Origin: Paragonimus westermani
Lineage: Eukaryota > Platyhelminthes > Trematoda > Plagiorchiida > Troglotrematidae
Assembly: GCA_008508345.1 (NCBI GenBank)
Contig: QNGE01000132.1
Span: 314,479 to 378,478 of the forward strand
Direction of reading: 5' to 3'
DNA length: 64,000 bases
Both the position numbers and the translations under genes were made by a program. The notes beneath the pieces are model-generated. The model had not been told where the DNA came from, ran no database searches, and was given only the letters and a program-made list of their open reading frames with translations. Shown piece by piece: positions 60,440-64,000 of this stretch; within the stretch, counting starts at the first letter, position 1; each line of letters opens with the position of its first letter.

Positions 60440-60547
60440 GTCAGCAGTTAGACAACACTCCTGAGGAAGGCCACCCGTGGTGGTTGAAACGTAGAGTATT
60501 ACAACTTGCTCGTAACGTTGTGTTACACCCAATCTGTTTATCATTAG
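60440..60547 (+). ncRNA. Copy A of ~100-bp repeat: best hammerhead-like motif
   Basis: The conserved order of a hammerhead core is present. CTGAGGA at 60461-60467 fits CUGANGA. A stem-loop follows with CCACC (60471-75) pairing GGTGG (60479-83), plus two G-T wobbles. Then comes GAAAC at 60486-60490, and a stem III with ACGT (60489-92) pairing ACGT (60515-18), continued by GAG/CTC, followed by T at 60519 as the candidate cleavage base. AACAC (60454-58) and GTGTT (60520-24) could form stem I, but two extra bases (TC) intervene before the core cytosine, so this is not canonical. Hammerheads are known in PLE terminal repeats; whether this folds or cleaves is inference. Confidence 0.4.
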
Positions 60548-61370
60548 ACTACTATGTTTGAAAATATTTCCGGTCAACCGCCCGGATGAACGTGACGTTC
60601 GAAACCTGGAAGTACATTCATCATGTCTTTCAGAATGAGATACCTTGTCACAGTATCACTGCTCCTGTTTTCTGCCAACTACATTGAGTGGAACAAATGG
60701 ATAAAACATGGCCAACAACAAGCTTTCATTACCGCACCTCATGTGTGTGACTGAATATGCGGTACGTGGGAAATACGTGGTTAGTTATTTAACCACTCAC
60801 AATAAGCTGTACAAGAGGATCGCAACTACAGGTGAGTCATGGAACACTTTGGTAACATTTTTTAGAACAGAAGAGTCTATCATATCACTTGCTAGGGCAG
60901 CTGTGATTGGGCTACGTCAAGTGAGCTTCAGCATCAGCCATCCCTAGCAGTCTTTCAGGAATGGCATATGGGTCAACCTAACAGCCTTCTTCTTCTCCTG
61001 GTATCTCACTGGATTTCACCCCGCGGCAATCGAGTCTTTTAGTGAACCCACGCAGTGGATGAAAAGTACACGGAATTTAGGAAGCATAAAATTGTCTTAG
61101 AGGAAAGCAAATGACTTACGGAACCTAGAGACCGAGGCGATAGTAAGATTTTCTTATATCAACTCAAACAGATCTATGATCGGCGGTTCTTAACACAAAA
61201 TGGATGTCTGCCTGGAAGTAATTAACTTCTATGCTGAGCAGTGGCGTTGGTGGGTTCCAGCGTGAACTCTTTGAGAAATCCTGCCGGGCCAGTTGATCCC
61301 CTGAATCATTTGGTGGATTCCAGTGGGACGGGTGGTTAACAGAGTCCAAATGTGAAATTTCTGAGCTCCC
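60548..61370. other. No gene recognised
   Basis: A short plus-strand frame at 60708-60947. The right end (about 61.17-61.37 kb) is probably part of the repeat carrying the tRNA-like head, since minus-strand frames continue through both without a break. Confidence 0.45.
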
Positions 61371-61460
61371 GGTGTGGCTTCGTAGCCCAGCTGGTAGAGC
61401 GCTTGCAGCGTTGAGGCATGCTGTGTCAGTCGCTGGTTCGAATCCAGCCAAAGCCCTGAC
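61371..61460 (+). repeat. tRNA-derived SINE head (tRNA pseudogene-like)
   Basis: A box TAGCCCAGCTGG and a perfect B box GGTTCGAATCC are present. The acceptor-like GGCTTCG...CAAAGCC pairs at 6 of 7 positions, and a 5-bp T stem GCTGG/CCAGC flanks TTCGAAT. The D stem has one mismatch (GCCC versus GAGC), and the anticodon arm (GCTTGC/GCATGC) has a mismatch and a 9-base loop. A functional tRNA is therefore unlikely. The body on either side lacks a visible poly(A). Confidence 0.65.
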
Positions 61461-62002
61461 TTTTCACAGTTGGATCTCATCTAGATTCGAAGTAGTTGTA
61501 ATGGTGCGGCCTGTAGTTAACTGTGTTGAACAAAGGAGATCCTGCGTTTATTCCAAAAGAAACAACCATCTTAATCTAAGTAACCCTGAGATAAATTATT
61601 ATAGGTGTCGACAGTCAATAGACACCACTTCTGCGGCATTCATGAAGTTCAGGAGTGTATAAATAACGGAATGTATGCTAACGTCATCGTTTACCAGGAA
61701 GCATCTTACTAGTTAATACTATCCTGACTGACAGCAAATGCATCAGTTCTTCTTTCGCAGTTATTTCAGTCATTGGAACTTGTGCAATTTGAATTGAATC
61801 AACATTCATCCCACCGACAAATTAACAGTAAAGCGACACAAGCAACAAATGAACAAAAATTGTCGACCTGTAATCAGTGAAATAACGGTAAGATCACTAG
61901 TAGTTGAAGTGCATTTCTAACACAGTTTGTTCTTAATTTGAACCTAACACTGTTTTATACAGATGAGTGCTGAGAAGGTTACTATGAGTGTATTAATTGA
62001 AT
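61461..62002. other. No gene recognised
   Basis: Possibly the body of the SINE-like repeat on the left (to about 61.55 kb); the remainder is featureless. Confidence 0.5.
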
Positions 62003-62106
62003 GTGATTTCGATTACAACACTCCTGAGAAAGGCCACCCGAGATGGTTGAAACTTACAGGGTTACAACTTGCTCATAACCTTGTGTTATTCGCAGTCTGT
62101 TTATCA
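62003..62106 (+). repeat. Copy B of ~100-bp hammerhead-like repeat
   Basis: GATTACAACACTCCTGAGAA, then AGGCCACCCGAGATGGTTGA, AACTTACAGGGTTACAACTT and GCTCATAACCTTGTGTTATT. CTGAGAA has lost a core G, and stem III is damaged. Confidence 0.8.
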
Positions 62107-62123
62107 ATACCATACTAAACAAG

Positions 62124-62175
62124 ACCCAAAACGTGTTTGACTTTATTCGTACTAAACTTGATGCGGATATCTTAA
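62124..62175 (+). repeat. Flank sequence shared with 48156-48203
   Basis: Closely matches the flank of copy D, in the same strand orientation, although copies B and D themselves lie on opposite strands. Confidence 0.7.
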
Positions 62176-63826
62176 GAAACACGTAATATTTATGGGCAAG
62201 CTAATCGTTAAAACTGCTGAAGTTCAGATTACAAATGAACGGTAACGGACATTAAAAGTACCTGAATTTGGCTATAGCAGTGGTGAACAGACTTGATTTA
62301 CTGTCACTCAAACGGCGTTCATCTCCTATGTACTGATGAAAATGATTAAACATTAACAGTGTTACTGAACCCAATCCTTCATTGTTTATTCTCAAGGAGA
62401 CTCACACCTGTGCAGGTCTTACATTAGAAACTTTAATCGAAAAACCTACTAAATAAAATTGGCACCCGTCTCAACCAAACTCTACTGCTGTCAATTCGAA
62501 GCAAGTACAAATTGACCCAACTAAAATTTCAAGACGAACCACTGAATTTTATGCACTGATTCGTTGAATCATTTTGGACAACGACTTAGCCAATCTAAAT
62601 CTGAGTTAAATCCACCCAAAGGATTGGGTTTGAAATGAGTCTTCTGTCATCATCATTATCATCGTCGGCAGCAATACATCAGCGATTCTTACTGGTACTT
62701 AACTGCCACATAACCATGAGGAAAGAAACAAACCCTGAAGAGGAGGAGAGAGTGGATAAAAGAAGGGGACAGAAAGGGACCTAACTGCTGATAATAGCCA
62801 CGTCTATATTCAAACACACAACTTAAAGACGCCTACGCCGTTCAGACAAACAACCGAGCGGTAAGTGATGGTAAGACGTCATCAGCAAGACAGCTTCTTT
62901 ACCGCTTTCTCTGTCCCGTTCATTAACTCCAATCACTTCACAGACAACTCGGCCAAACAACGAAGACATTTATGACGCTGATCTCGACTAACCACCAACT
63001 CACCTAGAATCTCCAGTATCCGACTCTGAGTCGTCCAGCAACCTTTTGTTGTCTAGACAACAACTTACTAACAGCTACCACCCAGGTATGAATTGTGGAC
63101 AGCTGGTCAAACCTGCAGCACATGTGAATGCAAAATGGATGTTGATTTTTTTCGGTTTGGAATTTGCATATTTAGAAGCACTGACTCGCCACGTAGACCC
63201 TCTATAGACCGAAATAATTACCAACAGCGTAGAGAAAAGCACAATGGAACGGATGGGGATTGAAACCTATCGGGACTATAAGCAGCTGAACGATGCTGTA
63301 TACATTGCAACGTTCTTAAACGTGTCTTCTTCATTAGTTCCGTTCTAGACGGCTAGTCGAAAGCTCTTGGAAATGAAGCCTTGTTGCTGGACCTGGTCAG
63401 CTCAACACTTTTAAAAACTACATATAACTGCGACGCTGCACATCAGTGAGTACTAGTTGACTTAAAGTCGAAAGGTGTGTATAGTCCCGTACAGTTAAAT
63501 CTGAACGTTGTATAGCTGGTATTGTAGTGAATTTCGAATCACGATCAGCTGTATATGGTTGCATAATTGTCACAACAACCTGCAAGCTAAGGCCAGGAAA
63601 TTTCGTTTTTCTTTCCACAAGGTTCAGATTATTTGAATATACCAAACTCTACCTTGATAGGACCATAGCAAATACATTGAGCGCAAAATATTCTTGTAAG
63701 ATAAAACACAGTAGATTTGCAAAGTACACTGTAGGACGCCCAGCGAGCAGAGTAGATTAGATGAAATGTCATGCCTACAAAAAGAAACGGTTCTTACTGC
63801 GAACAACTTCAAAGCTCCAAAGATTG
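62176..63826. other. No gene recognised
   Basis: Frames to ~80 codons on both strands; no domain, no element block. 62637-62670 has a short CATCATCAT-like run. Confidence 0.5.
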
Positions 63827-63928
63827 GTAAACAGATTGGGAATAACACAATGTTTCGAGCAAGTTGTAATACTCTACGTTTCAACCATCTCGGGTGGCCT
63901 TCCTCAGGAGTGTTGTAATCGAAATCAC
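63827..63928 (-). repeat. Copy C of ~100-bp hammerhead-like repeat
   Basis: On the minus strand it has an intact CTGAGGA core, then AGGCCACCCGAGATGGTT, GAAACGTAGAGTATTACAAC and GCTCGAAACATTGTG. The two core strands match copy A; stem III is changed (ACGT to ACAT on one side). Confidence 0.8.
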
Positions 63929-64000
63929 CTTGACAGAGGAACAGAGGTCACATGGGATTTGCCGTGGTAAGGTCAATTTGTGGTGCATCTGACCTGATTG

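Noticed and set aside
61164..61480. Overlapping 83- and 95-codon minus-strand frames (GLWLDSNQRLTQHAS)
   Set aside because: They read antisense through the tRNA-derived SINE; such frames are repeat artefacts, not genes.
63624..63884. Frames beginning KRRVLQLA on both 47886-48092 and 63624-63884 (minus) as a gene family
   Set aside because: The shared start is the hammerhead-like repeat read in frame; the rest of the two frames is unrelated.

Overview
The window looks like nuclear DNA of a flatworm, most likely a digenean trematode. It has no bacterial-style gene packing, operons or ribosome-binding sites. Open frames are short and broken, and the recognisable content is dominated by decayed copies of element types that are abundant in flukes: Penelope-like elements (PLE) with reverse transcriptase (RT) and GIY-YIG domains, RTE/CR1-like non-LTR retrotransposons with AP-endonuclease and RT domains, an IS630/Tc1/mariner-type DDE transposon, and tRNA-derived SINE-like sequences. 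The genus cannot be fixed by eye. No rRNA gene, intact tRNA gene, CRISPR array or prokaryotic feature was seen.

Only one host gene segment is well supported: a 1 kb open exon on the + strand at 9432-10452. It encodes the C-terminal part of a single-pass membrane protein, with a short Ser/Thr/Pro-rich ectodomain, one transmembrane helix and a long Ser/Thr-rich cytoplasmic tail. Its upstream exons are not confidently located; two weak candidates lie at 6.8-7.1 kb. A few other short exon candidates (38.4, 39.8 and 47.4 kb) rest on splice-site context alone.

Layout. 0-1.6 kb: decayed LINE, minus strand, running off the left edge. 4.2-4.6 kb: PLE 3' end, minus. 6.2 kb: 131-bp hairpin. 9.4-10.5 kb: the membrane-protein exon. 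14.0-20.7 kb: a pile of LINE and PLE pieces in alternating orientation. 21.65-24.5 kb: broken DDE transposon whose 3' part is repeated as an inverted copy (821-bp arms, 384-bp spacer, nearly identical). 24.5-41.9 kb: mostly featureless intergenic or intronic DNA with a possible LTR-integrase relic at 34.4-34.9 kb. 43.2-44.0 kb: PLE C-terminal fragment just after an assembly seam. 49.4-52.1 kb: the most complete PLE, bounded on its 5' side by an inverted copy of its own 3' flank. 53.3-54.6 kb: a second long inverted repeat of unknown identity. 59-64 kb: SINE-like pieces.

The most interesting non-coding signal is a ~100-bp repeat found five times (41.9, 48.0, 60.4, 62.0 and 63.8 kb, both strands). 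Its best copy contains the order CTGAGGA - stem - GAAAC - stem - ACGTT, resembling a degraded hammerhead ribozyme of the kind known from PLE terminal repeats. I see no intact mobile element and no complete novel gene system. All motif and identity statements are by eye, without database searches or folding software.
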